A stretch of DNA of 64,000 bases from Neisseria animaloris (GTDB taxonomy: Bacteria; Pseudomonadota; Gammaproteobacteria; Burkholderiales; Neisseriaceae). Numbering within the stretch: position 1 is the first letter of the stretch; the number at the start of each line of letters is the position of its first letter. The translations under genes and the position numbers were made by a program. The notes under the pieces were generated by a model. It searched no databases. It saw only the letters and a list, made by a program, of their open reading frames with translations, and was not told the origin of the DNA. Shown here one piece after another: positions 18,703-26,918 of this stretch. The DNA is taken from the NCBI RefSeq assembly GCF_900637855.1, contig NZ_LR134440.1:992001-1056000 (forward strand). Direction: 5' to 3'.

Positions 18703-19677
18703 TTAAGAAACTCTCGCTAACGACTCTTCCGCCAATTGACGCATAGCTTGTGTAACCTCGTTATCAGGCAATATATCCAAACAAGTAACGGCTTTTTCCA
18801 CGGCTTTTTTTGCCTCACTAACGGAATAGGATAATGCCTCAGAATGAATAACATGACGATAAATTTTATCGAAACAACTACGATCAGCATTTTCCAAAGC
18901 TTGACGAACATCTGAGGCTACTGATTCATCCCCTTGCCGCATCAAATAAATAAGTGGCAACGTCGGTTTACCTTCTGCCAAATCATCACCGACATTTTTG
19001 CCGATTTCTACCGTATCTCCCGAATAATCCAACACATCGTCAATAATCTGAAAAGCTGTACCTACATACATGCCGTAGTCTTTTAATGCTTGCTCTTGCT
19101 CCGATGTAGCACCGGCCAAAATTGCCCCTACTTGAGCCGCTGCCTCAAACAATTTGGCAGTTTTATACTGGATAACACGAACGTACTCAGCTTCAGTAAT
19201 ATCTGTATTCCCGATATTCATTAGCTGCATGACTTCACCTTCGGCAATAATATTAGTAGCATCCGCCATGATCTCTAAAATTTTCATACTCCCCGAACCT
19301 ACCATCAACTGAAAAGCACGGGTATATAAAAAATCACCTACCAACACGGCAGCAGCATTGCCAAAAAGATTATTTGCTGTTTCACGTCCACGACGCAATT
19401 GACTCTCATCAACCACATCGTCATGCAATAAAGTTGAAGTATGGATAAACTCTACCATCGCTGCAAGCGAATACAGTTTCTGATCATCATACCCTAAAGC
19501 TTTCCCAGCCAAAATTGTGATAATCGGACGCAATCGCTTTCCGCCGGCACTAATGATATAAGTGCCGATTTGTGAAATCAAAGCTACTTCAGACTGCACA
19601 GCCTGATTAATCACAACATTGACTTTGGCAAGATCGTCATTCAGATGACGTTGGAAATAAGGCAGATTTTCAAGCAT
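18703..19677 (-). CDS. ispB: Octaprenyl diphosphate synthase
   Basis: 324 residues, standard for long-chain trans-prenyltransferases. It makes the ubiquinone side chain from farnesyl and isopentenyl diphosphate. The first aspartate motif is LLHDDVVDESQLRRG, the second is FQIIDDVLDYSGD, and GGKRLRP binds the substrate phosphate. It is divergent from rplU-rpmA, as in many beta- and gammaproteobacteria. Confidence 0.96.
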   Translation of the reverse strand: MLENLPYFQRHLNDDLAKVNVVINQAVQSEVALISQIGTYIISAGGKRLRPIITILAGKALGYDDQKLYSLAAMVEFIHTSTLLHDDVVDESQLRRGRETANNLFGNAAAVLVGDFLYTRAFQLMVGSGSMKILEIMADATNIIAEGEVMQLMNIGNTDITEAEYVRVIQYKTAKLFEAAAQVGAILAGATSEQEQALKDYGMYVGTAFQIIDDVLDYSGDTVEIGKNVGDDLAEGKPTLPLIYLMRQGDESVASDVRQALENADRSCFDKIYRHVIHSEALSYSVSEAKKAVEKAVTCLDILPDNEVTQAMRQLAEESLARVS

Positions 19678-19923
19678 GACTTAAACGGTTTCAGGTAATG
19701 CGCAAAATAACGCGGATTCTTCGTATTTAGGATATAAAATAAAACATAACATTTAATTATAACAGCAAAGGCCGTCTGCTGCATGAGCTCGAATTTCTCA
19801 AAAGATTCCTAAACTTAATAGTTTAAAAATAAACTTTGACAAAACAGATAAATAAAAATAAAATACACGATTCTGTGCATGGGGCACAGATATTTTAAAA
19901 CCTGAATTCTCATGGAGTTGAGT

Positions 19924-20232
19924 ATGTACGCGGTCATAAAAACCGGCGGTAAACAATACAAAGTTACTGTTGGCGAAAAATTGAAAATAGAACAGATACC
20001 TGCCGAACTCGACAGCCAAATCGAACTGAACGAAGTTTTGATGATTGCTGACGGCGAATCTGTAAAAGTTGGCGCACCCTTTATCGAAGGTGCAAAAGTA
20101 ACAGTTAAAGTAATTGCTCACGGTCGTGGCGAAAAAGTGCGCATTTTCAAAATGCGCCGTCGCAAACACTACCAAAAGCGTCAAGGTCATCGCCAAAATT
20201 TCACCCAAATCGAAATCGTGGCAATCGCTTAA
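19924..20232 (+). CDS. rplU: 50S ribosomal protein L21
   Basis: 102 residues from the ATG at 19924 (GGAG 5 bases upstream); an in-frame ATG four codons earlier gives a non-standard N-terminus. [14 protein letters not shown] and the C-terminal [14 protein letters not shown] are the L21 signatures. First gene of the conserved rplU-rpmA pair. Confidence 0.98.
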   Translation: MYAVIKTGGKQYKVTVGEKLKIEQIPAELDSQIELNEVLMIADGESVKVGAPFIEGAKVTVKVIAHGRGEKVRIFKMRRRKHYQKRQGHRQNFTQIEIVAIA

Positions 20233-20254
20233 TTAATAATTAGGAGTAAATAAA

Positions 20255-20527
20255 ATGGCAACCAAAAAAGCTGGTGGTAGCTCTAAAAACGGTCGCGATT
20301 CAGAAGCTAAACGCTTAGGTGTGAAAGCCTTCGGCAATGAACTGATTCCTGCCGGTTCAATCATTGTACGTCAACGTGGTACACGTTTCCATGCAGGCGA
20401 AAACGTGGGCATGGGTAAAGACCATACTTTGTTTGCAAAAGTTGATGGTTATGTTGAATTCAAAACTAAAGGTGCACTAAACCGCAAAACCGTAAGTGTA
20501 CGCCCTTATACTGGTGCTGATGAGTAA
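20255..20527 (+). CDS. rpmA: 50S ribosomal protein L27
   Basis: 90 residues. The N-terminus [16 protein letters not shown] reaches the peptidyl-transferase centre and [13 protein letters not shown] is the family signature. It has no leader peptide before the Ala, unlike Firmicute L27. TAGGAG precedes the start, 22 bases after rplU. Confidence 0.98.
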   Translation: MATKKAGGSSKNGRDSEAKRLGVKAFGNELIPAGSIIVRQRGTRFHAGENVGMGKDHTLFAKVDGYVEFKTKGALNRKTVSVRPYTGADE

Positions 20528-20560
20528 TTAAGTCGGTACATCAATACAACTAAATATAAA

Positions 20561-20597
20561 AACTGCACTTTAAAAGTTCTACTTTTAAGGTGCAGTT
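20561..20597 (+). terminator. Rho-independent terminator of rplU-rpmA
   Basis: A 16-bp stem (AACTGCACTTTAAAAG with its inverse, one G-T pair) is followed by a T-rich tail. It is not built from uptake sequences, unlike most terminators here. Confidence 0.9.
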
Positions 20598-20911
20598 TCT
20601 TTTTATTTAAAGGAGGGACGAGAAGTAATATCTTGAAGAAATATTATTCCGTGCAATGTTCTATACCAATAAATTTAATTTGGATATTTTTCCATAATAA
20701 ACAACTACTATAACCAATATACTTATTTTTGATACAAAGTAGCAAACCACAAACAGTACAGACAATACGGAGAGAAGCAGCAGTAACATAAAAAAGTAAA
20801 GTTTATTTATTACATCAAAAAATAACTACGCCATAAATACTGATTCCTTATTATTTCCCAAATTTTGTAGAACATAATTCAGACTGATTTAATTTTTTAT
20901 AAAGCTAAAGA
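20598..20911. other. AT-rich spacer between rpmA and the surface lipoprotein gene
   Basis: About 310 bases with no gene-like frame. A good ribosome-site-like AAAGGAGG near 20609 is not followed by a start codon in an open frame. Confidence 0.5.
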
Positions 20912-20944
20912 AAAGGCCGTCTGAAAACTTTTTTCAGACGGCCT
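20912..20944. terminator. Inverted uptake-sequence terminator of the surface lipoprotein gene
   Basis: AAGGCCGTCTGAA and its inverse, 25 bases past the stop codon on the minus strand. Confidence 0.82.
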
Positions 20945-20968
20945 CTAAAATATAAGTATCAACAAACT

Positions 20969-22621
20969 TTACGGCTTAGATTTATCAGCCTTTTCTGCAG
21001 TAGCACCGATAACACCTTCCCAACCGTTTTCACGGTCTTCATAAGATGCTCGACCTGTCAGTACACTACCGTCTTTACCATAAAATCCACCTGAAAAATT
21101 TCCATTAAAAGAAGGTTTATCTGACTGATTATTGTGGAAAAATAAATAACCTCCAATTGATCCGTCCTCATTGACGCTCACATGATTGTTACTGCGCGAG
21201 GCTCTTCTTTCATGTAAAGTCCATAAACCACCGTCTTTATCATGAATATCCATTTTCAGCTTTTTCTCGCCAACAAAATATGTAGCAGAAACAGTTGCCT
21301 CCAATTGACGTGGGTCAGCATGATATTGATAAAGCATTTTACCATTATAGTTGATATCACCCATACTAACAGGGCGTTGCTGTAAACTTTGGTCTGCATA
21401 TTGCAGATAGAGATCATGCAAAGTAACGTACTTATCTTTATAAAGATCCTGCTTCTGCTCAGCTACTCTAGCATAGCCATAATAACCAACCAAAGCACCC
21501 GTGCTATCACGCAAAGTTTCAATTTTCGGAGTACCTACAAAACTATGTGGATCCAATACAGTTAATTCTACTTTTCTATTATTATCATTCAGAACCAATT
21601 TAACTAAATTACCGTCAACAACACCATTTTTAGCGTAAGGAACCAAACGTTCAAAAACTTCTTTATCATTCAGGCTTTGGGCAAGAGGCTGTTGCAATTT
21701 ATCCAGTTCTGTTTTTTCAGCTTGAGGCGTATCTACTTTTGGTGAATCAACAAGCTGATTTGATTGTGATTCAACCGTTTCTTTCACTCGAGACTCAGTA
21801 TCTGTATTTGATATATCAACAGAAGAATCAGCTTGCAGTTCTGCTGTTTTTTCTTCTTTAGATTTCTCTGCTTCTGTTTCTTTAGCTGAAGATTGGGTTT
21901 GGGGCTCTATCGGTTGTTCTGTTTTTTCGGAAGTGCTTTCTTTAGATTCTTCAGAAGGCTTTTCGGCTTGCAATTCCGCTATTTTTTCTTCTTTAGGTTT
22001 GCTTTCTTCTTTTACTTCTTCAGCAGGTTGTTTCATTTGCGGATTTGTCGGTTGTTCTGCTTGAGGCTCGCTTACTTTGGATTCTTCTGTAGGCTGCTGC
22101 TTAATTTCAGATTCTACTAATTTTTCCTCTTTAGGTTTATCTGCTTTTACTTCTTGAGCTGACGGATTGGTTTTAGGAGGCTCGGGTTGTTCTATTTGAG
22201 GTTTGCTTACTTTGGTTTCTTCAGTAGGCTTTTGTTTAACTTGAGAATCTACCGTTTTTTTCTCTTCAAATTTATCTGCCTTTATTTCTTGAGTTGAGGA
22301 GTTGTTTTTAGGGTTTACCGATTGTTCTGTTTGAGTTTTTTTAGCTTCAGATTTCCCCTCGGGTTGTTTAACCTGCGTTTTTTCTTTTGCTGAAGGTTTA
22401 TTCTTTTGAGATTTATCTGCCTGTGAATTTACTTGTACTTGTTCTGATTTTCCTTTCTGTTCACCTACTTTGGGTACAGAGAGGGTCTTCTGTTCTACTT
22501 TCTGAGTCGGTTTGGAAGAAGGCATTGTCTCAGGCGCTTTACCGCCGCCACTGCCGCATGCAGATAAAGTAAGCATAGTTAATAAAGTAAGCGTGCCGTT
22601 GACCCGTAATTTTGTTTTCAT
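20969..22621 (-). CDS. Repeat-rich surface lipoprotein with C-terminal TbpB/NHBA-like beta-barrel domain
   Basis: 550 residues. It has a signal peptide with lipobox LSAC (Cys22), then GSGGG, a linker common in surface lipoproteins exported by Slam. Residues about 30-300 are a charged, disordered stalk rich in Lys, Glu, Gln and Pro, with about four degenerate units of about 45 residues (recurring KPKEEK, QPTEESKVS, PQAEQP). The C-terminal 200 residues are beta-rich (YFVGEKKLKMDIHD, FNGNFSGGFYGKDGSVLTG), like the barrel of TbpB, fHbp and NHBA. It probably binds a host ligand at the surface. The exact family is uncertain. Confidence 0.78.
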   Translation of the reverse strand: MKTKLRVNGTLTLLTMLTLSACGSGGGKAPETMPSSKPTQKVEQKTLSVPKVGEQKGKSEQVQVNSQADKSQKNKPSAKEKTQVKQPEGKSEAKKTQTEQSVNPKNNSSTQEIKADKFEEKKTVDSQVKQKPTEETKVSKPQIEQPEPPKTNPSAQEVKADKPKEEKLVESEIKQQPTEESKVSEPQAEQPTNPQMKQPAEEVKEESKPKEEKIAELQAEKPSEESKESTSEKTEQPIEPQTQSSAKETEAEKSKEEKTAELQADSSVDISNTDTESRVKETVESQSNQLVDSPKVDTPQAEKTELDKLQQPLAQSLNDKEVFERLVPYAKNGVVDGNLVKLVLNDNNRKVELTVLDPHSFVGTPKIETLRDSTGALVGYYGYARVAEQKQDLYKDKYVTLHDLYLQYADQSLQQRPVSMGDINYNGKMLYQYHADPRQLEATVSATYFVGEKKLKMDIHDKDGGLWTLHERRASRSNNHVSVNEDGSIGGYLFFHNNQSDKPSFNGNFSGGFYGKDGSVLTGRASYEDRENGWEGVIGATAEKADKSKP

Positions 22622-22857
22622 TGTTGTTCCTATTCAAAATGTGAATTGAATTTAAAATTCATTTTTACAAATGACCGGCAATTTTATTTCTCAGTGTCTT
22701 TCCGAGTCAAAAATTTATATCTGAAATGACCCCAAATCTTTCAGTCTTAGACAAAATTACCAACAATTACAATATCTCGCATAATTTTTCATCATACTTT
22801 GATTAGAAATCTATTGAGAAAAGTATCCTCTCACTTCTTATAATTGTTACTAAGAAA

Positions 22858-22892
22858 AAAGGCCGTCTTAAAACTTCAGACAGCCTTTTTTT
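22858..22892 (-). terminator. Terminator with a decayed uptake sequence
   Basis: AAAGGCCGTCTTAAAACTTCAG and the inverse arm carry substitutions away from the uptake consensus in both arms, but the T-run is intact. It lies 20 bases past the stop of the second lipoprotein gene. Confidence 0.7.
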
Positions 22893-22912
22893 GCAATGGA
22901 AATATGTATGGA

Positions 22913-23596
22913 TTATTGAATGCTTTTTATAGCATATTCAATTTTATCCACCTTACCGTTGGTTTCATTGTTTACGACCAATACCTTCGGTATAAACATC
23001 TGATAGCTCCGTAAATAATATCCTTGAAAACCCTGGATAATACGCAACGTTCCCTCTTCATTGCTCAACAGAGCATTACAATTGGCAACTTGCACTTGCC
23101 CTTTGAGTTTTTTATACAGCTTTGCTGCATTGTCCGCTGCACCCAGCTGGCAATATTCACGCCAAATCAAGCGTCCGTTGGAATCCACTAATGTAGAACT
23201 GTTATAAACATTAGTACCATTAGCCGACCATTGGGCAGGGTAAGGGCGTAAATCAACGTTTTCAGAAAGGAAGGCATTTTTATCCATTTTCCAATCCAAT
23301 TCCCAATGATTCATTAAAATAAGGCTTTCTACTTTCGGTTTTCCTTTTGCTGTGCTGACTTTACGCAATAAATTTTTAGAGGTTAGAGAAAACTTATCAA
23401 TTTGCTCATATGACTGGGCATTTTCATTATTACTCTGTTCCGTAACAGCATAAACTATTTTACGGATACGGTGCTCGGGTTTACCGGCCTGATATGATGC
23501 AACAGCTTCTGAAACCGGCTGCTGATTAACAACCTTACTTGCACAAGCTGTAAGCAAGAAAGGGAAAATAATTAACGGCACAAATATTTTACACAT
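22913..23596 (-). CDS. Uncharacterised lipoprotein
   Basis: 227 residues. It has a lipoprotein signal with lipobox LTAC (Cys18). The mature part is mixed alpha/beta with two further cysteines (REYCQLG and VANCNALL) that could form a disulfide. No family is recognised. It lies upstream of the repeat-rich surface lipoprotein gene on the same strand, but about 290 bases and a terminator separate them, so co-transcription is unlikely. Confidence 0.8.
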   Translation of the reverse strand: MCKIFVPLIIFPFLLTACASKVVNQQPVSEAVASYQAGKPEHRIRKIVYAVTEQSNNENAQSYEQIDKFSLTSKNLLRKVSTAKGKPKVESLILMNHWELDWKMDKNAFLSENVDLRPYPAQWSANGTNVYNSSTLVDSNGRLIWREYCQLGAADNAAKLYKKLKGQVQVANCNALLSNEEGTLRIIQGFQGYYLRSYQMFIPKVLVVNNETNGKVDKIEYAIKSIQ

Positions 23597-23844
23597 TTTA
23601 ATTATTCCTTACACAAATACCATGATTAGACAGAAGGCCGTCTGAAAGTTTCCGACGGCTTGGCTTTATTTTGCTACACCCAAAACCATATCGAAAAATG
23701 ACTATATGAAAACTAACTACAAAAAACATCAGAAATTGCAGTAAAATAATAAAAATCACACAATATAAGTTATTTTATAACTCAAAGAACAAATCACTCC
23801 TGCATTTTTTTGTTACTTCATATTTCACATCAGAGACCTTTATT

Positions 23845-25125
23845 ATGCATTACGACATTATTATTGTAGGCGGAGGTGCCGGAGGCTTGGAATTGGCTTC
23901 CAAACTCGGACGCGCTCTCGGCCGTAAAAACGGCCCCGAAAAAATCTTGCTGATCGACCGCTCAGTATTCCACATTTGGAAACCGACCCTGCACGAAGTG
24001 GCTGCCGGCACATTGAATCCTCAACAAGAAGGCTTATCGTACAGCATCTTGGGCCGCTCCAACCATTTCAGTTTTGTATTGGGGGAATTGGTTAAATTTG
24101 ATCCCGAAGTAAAAAAACTGACCTTAAAAGAAGTTTATCAGGCTGATGGCACTTTAATTATTCCCGAACGCCATATCACCTTCAACCGTTGCGTGTTTGC
24201 CGTCGGCAGCGGTTCCAATTTCTTCGGCACACCCGGTAGCGAGTATGCATATGTGCTTGAAAATGCTCAAGATGCTCAAAATTTCCACACTCATCTGCTA
24301 AATCTGTTCGCCAAAGCTGCCTATTCCACCAATAAACAACTTAATGTGGTAATCGTCGGTGCCGGAGCAACCGGCGTAGAACTTTCTGCCGAAATGATGG
24401 AAGCCTATCACGAAATCCAAAGCACCTCCGGCTCGGAACAGCGTTTCCGTATCAACCTTACGCTGATTGAAGCCGCTTCGCGCATTCTGTCGGGCTTACC
24501 CGAAAAAGTTTCATCGCAAGCACTTCAGGCTCTGCAACAAAAACAGATTAAGGTAATGACTTCCACCAAAGTCATGCAAATTTACCCTGATAAAGTGGAA
24601 ACGGACCAAGGAAATATTTCCGCCGATGTCGTGGTATGGGCAGCAGGCATTAAAGCAGCCGACAGTAACCGTGAATACGGGCTGCCGGTCAACCGTATCA
24701 ACCAGTTCGAAGTCAACACCCAACTGCAAACACCGTTTGAAGGTATTTACGCCATGGGAGACTGTGCTGCCTGTGAATGGGAAGACGGCAAACTTGTACC
24801 GGCCCGCGCCCAAGCCGCACACCAGCAAGCCGATTTTCTATGCGATCTGCTGCTTGCCTACACTAAAAACCGTTCTTTTAACAAAACATTCCTATATAAA
24901 GATTCCGGTTCGCTGGTATCGCTCGGTAACAACCACGGCGTAGGCAATCTGATGGGCAGCTTATCGGGGGGTAGTTTCTTTATCGAAGGATTGATTGCCA
25001 AATACATGTATATGTCGCTGCATTTGATGCATCATAAAACCATACTTGGCTACAGTAAAACCATTTTGCTGGCTTTGGCACGGGCAATGCAGAAGCGGGT
25101 ATCAGGCAGATTGAAGCTGCATTAA
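23845..25125 (+). CDS. ndh: Type II NADH:quinone oxidoreductase
   Basis: 426 residues. It oxidises NADH and reduces ubiquinone without pumping protons. The FAD-binding motif GGGAGGLE lies at residues 8-15 and the NADH-binding motif VGAGATGVELSAEM near residue 172. Later AMGDCAA and the quinone-site stretch RAQAAHQQA are present. The C-terminal hydrophobic and basic region should attach it to the inner face of the membrane. Single gene. Confidence 0.95.
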   Translation: MHYDIIIVGGGAGGLELASKLGRALGRKNGPEKILLIDRSVFHIWKPTLHEVAAGTLNPQQEGLSYSILGRSNHFSFVLGELVKFDPEVKKLTLKEVYQADGTLIIPERHITFNRCVFAVGSGSNFFGTPGSEYAYVLENAQDAQNFHTHLLNLFAKAAYSTNKQLNVVIVGAGATGVELSAEMMEAYHEIQSTSGSEQRFRINLTLIEAASRILSGLPEKVSSQALQALQQKQIKVMTSTKVMQIYPDKVETDQGNISADVVVWAAGIKAADSNREYGLPVNRINQFEVNTQLQTPFEGIYAMGDCAACEWEDGKLVPARAQAAHQQADFLCDLLLAYTKNRSFNKTFLYKDSGSLVSLGNNHGVGNLMGSLSGGSFFIEGLIAKYMYMSLHLMHHKTILGYSKTILLALARAMQKRVSGRLKLH

Positions 25126-25127
25126 CC

Positions 25128-25210
25128 AACACTTTCAAACCTTATAGCCGCGAAATCCGACCATGCTGTTGCCTTGCATAATTATCGGGTTTCGCGGCTA
25201 TATAAGTGTT
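25128..25210. repeat. Long imperfect palindrome after ndh
   Basis: An 18-bp inner arm (25143-25160, TATAGCCGCGAAATCCGA) pairs with 25185-25202 with one mismatch. Outer arms AACACTT (25128-25134) and AAGTGTT (25204-25210) extend it. The central loop is 24 bases. It may end ndh transcription or be a small palindromic element. Confidence 0.75.
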
Positions 25211-25282
25211 TTGAACGTGCTATGATTCGGCCGCACATACTTATGGGTGCATTCTGCATCAAACTGAAATACAGGAGGGTTT

Positions 25283-25663
25283 ATGAACTATATCCACATC
25301 ATCGCCTTACTGGCTTTATTGCAATACGGCTTTTTCGGCATCATGGTAGGACGTGCCAGAAGCAAATACGGCATTCATGCACCGGCCATATCGGGCAATG
25401 AACATTTCGAGCGCGTTTTCCGTGTTCATACCAACACCCTTGAGCAACTGATTATTTTCTTACCTGCATTATTTATTGCCGGAACGTATTGGTCGGATGC
25501 TGTTATTGCACTTATCGGCTTGGTTTACCTCTGCGGCCGTTTCATTTATTGGCGTACTTATACCGAAAACCCGCAAAAAAGAGCGGTCGGTTTTTTATTG
25601 ACAGCCATTCCGAACATCATTCTGATCATTGTCGGATTAACAGGCATATTTTTTAATTCCTGA
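25283..25663 (+). CDS. MAPEG-family membrane protein
   Basis: 126 residues with four membrane segments. The MAPEG signature is HFERVFRVHTNTLEQ, with the conserved glutathione-site Asn, Glu and Arg residues, and Y-x-x-GR (YLCGRFIYWRTYTENPQKR). Bacterial members are glutathione transferase-like; the substrate is unknown. The ribosome site CAGGAGGG is very strong. Confidence 0.92.
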   Translation: MNYIHIIALLALLQYGFFGIMVGRARSKYGIHAPAISGNEHFERVFRVHTNTLEQLIIFLPALFIAGTYWSDAVIALIGLVYLCGRFIYWRTYTENPQKRAVGFLLTAIPNIILIIVGLTGIFFNS

Positions 25664-25708
25664 AACAAACGGTATCTTACACTTCTTAACTGCTTATATT
25701 GAACGGTT

Positions 25709-25773
25709 AGAGGCCGTCTGAAAAACAAGCGCAACGCAGTTTCCGTGCGGGCGAATTTTTTCAGACGGCCTCT
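25709..25773. terminator. Uptake-sequence terminator after the MAPEG gene
   Basis: AGAGGCCGTCTGAA and its inverse with a 37-base loop containing a smaller GC-rich hairpin. Confidence 0.65.
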
Positions 25774-25895
25774 TCTTTTCCCAATCCTCAGCATTCCGTT
25801 CAAGCCTATTTTTCAGCGGCTTATCCGCATTCAATGACTTTTTTTAAATTCCCATTACAATATTTAACTTCGTATTTCAACTGGGGAATAAGCCC

Positions 25896-26819
25896 ATGTC
25901 TTCCACCGGCATCAACCTGATTACGACTCCTGACCCTGATAATGTTTTTTTGTCGGAAGAGCCTGAAAACATACCGCAACTGCTTACCAAACCCAACCGT
26001 TTGAATGCACGCTGCGGCATCTCATGGATGAAGCAGGCTTGGGAAATTTTTAAAATGATGCCTGACGTCTGGATGCTCTCCATTCTGATAATCGGCATGA
26101 TTTTTATCGCGTTGGCGGTGCTGGCCATCTTACTGGCATCCGTTTCCCCGCTACTGGGCAACATCGCCAACATCGGTTTTAACTTCATATGGCTTTTTGT
26201 TATCGCAGGCTTTGCCCACACTGCCGATGCCCTTTTAAATGGCGACGAAGTAGGCATCGGTACGCTTTTTAACGGCATTTTCAGTCAATTAAAAAACATT
26301 TCGATACTTATCCTGATCCATTTAACTTTATTCGCACTGGCAGCAGTTATAACCATTGTGTTGATCCCACAATTACCGGCACTTTATCCTGATTTGCCGC
26401 AAAGTTTGCAAGCCATCCATCCTCAAGCCACATTATTCAGCGCCTCGGTATTTTTGATACTGTTAGTCATGACAATGTGGTATGCCCCCGTTTTGATCAC
26501 TTTACACGGCATCGGACCGTGGGCTGCCATGAGAATGAGCCTATATGCATGTTTGCGCAATATCCTGCCGCTTATCGTTTTTATTGTCTCTGCTTTTTTT
26601 GTTTTCCTCGGCATCGCGGTTATTGTGGGTACGGTTTCCGCCATTTCCATTATGATGTTAAGCCTGCTCGGCGATATCGGTTCCATAACGGGAATATTGC
26701 TTATCCTTGTAATACACCTTACTTTCTACCTGATATATATCCCTACTATGCTGTTAATTTATTACACCAGCTACCTCCATGTGTGGACAGACCTGCCATT
26801 CGAACAAACCGACATATAA
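25896..26819 (+). CDS. BPSS1780-family membrane protein
   Basis: 307 residues. An N-terminal cytoplasmic part of about 45 residues ends in the motif NARCGISWMKQAWEIFK, then six or so membrane helices (LSILIIGMIFIALAVLAIL and others). The layout matches the BPSS1780 family of Neisseria and Burkholderia, which has no proven function. No operon partner. Confidence 0.85.
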   Translation: MSSTGINLITTPDPDNVFLSEEPENIPQLLTKPNRLNARCGISWMKQAWEIFKMMPDVWMLSILIIGMIFIALAVLAILLASVSPLLGNIANIGFNFIWLFVIAGFAHTADALLNGDEVGIGTLFNGIFSQLKNISILILIHLTLFALAAVITIVLIPQLPALYPDLPQSLQAIHPQATLFSASVFLILLVMTMWYAPVLITLHGIGPWAAMRMSLYACLRNILPLIVFIVSAFFVFLGIAVIVGTVSAISIMMLSLLGDIGSITGILLILVIHLTFYLIYIPTMLLIYYTSYLHVWTDLPFEQTDI

Positions 26820-26863
26820 ATAAATCAAAGAAACTTATAATCCCATAACGGTATATCCATACG

Positions 26864-26900
26864 AAAGGCCGTCTGAAAATAAAGTTTTCAGACGGCCTCT
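26864..26900. terminator. Inverted uptake-sequence terminator between BPSS1780 gene and ppk1
   Basis: AAAGGCCGTCTGAA and its inverse between two converging genes. Confidence 0.8.
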
Positions 26901-26918
26901 TCTTATAGACTCAATTCA

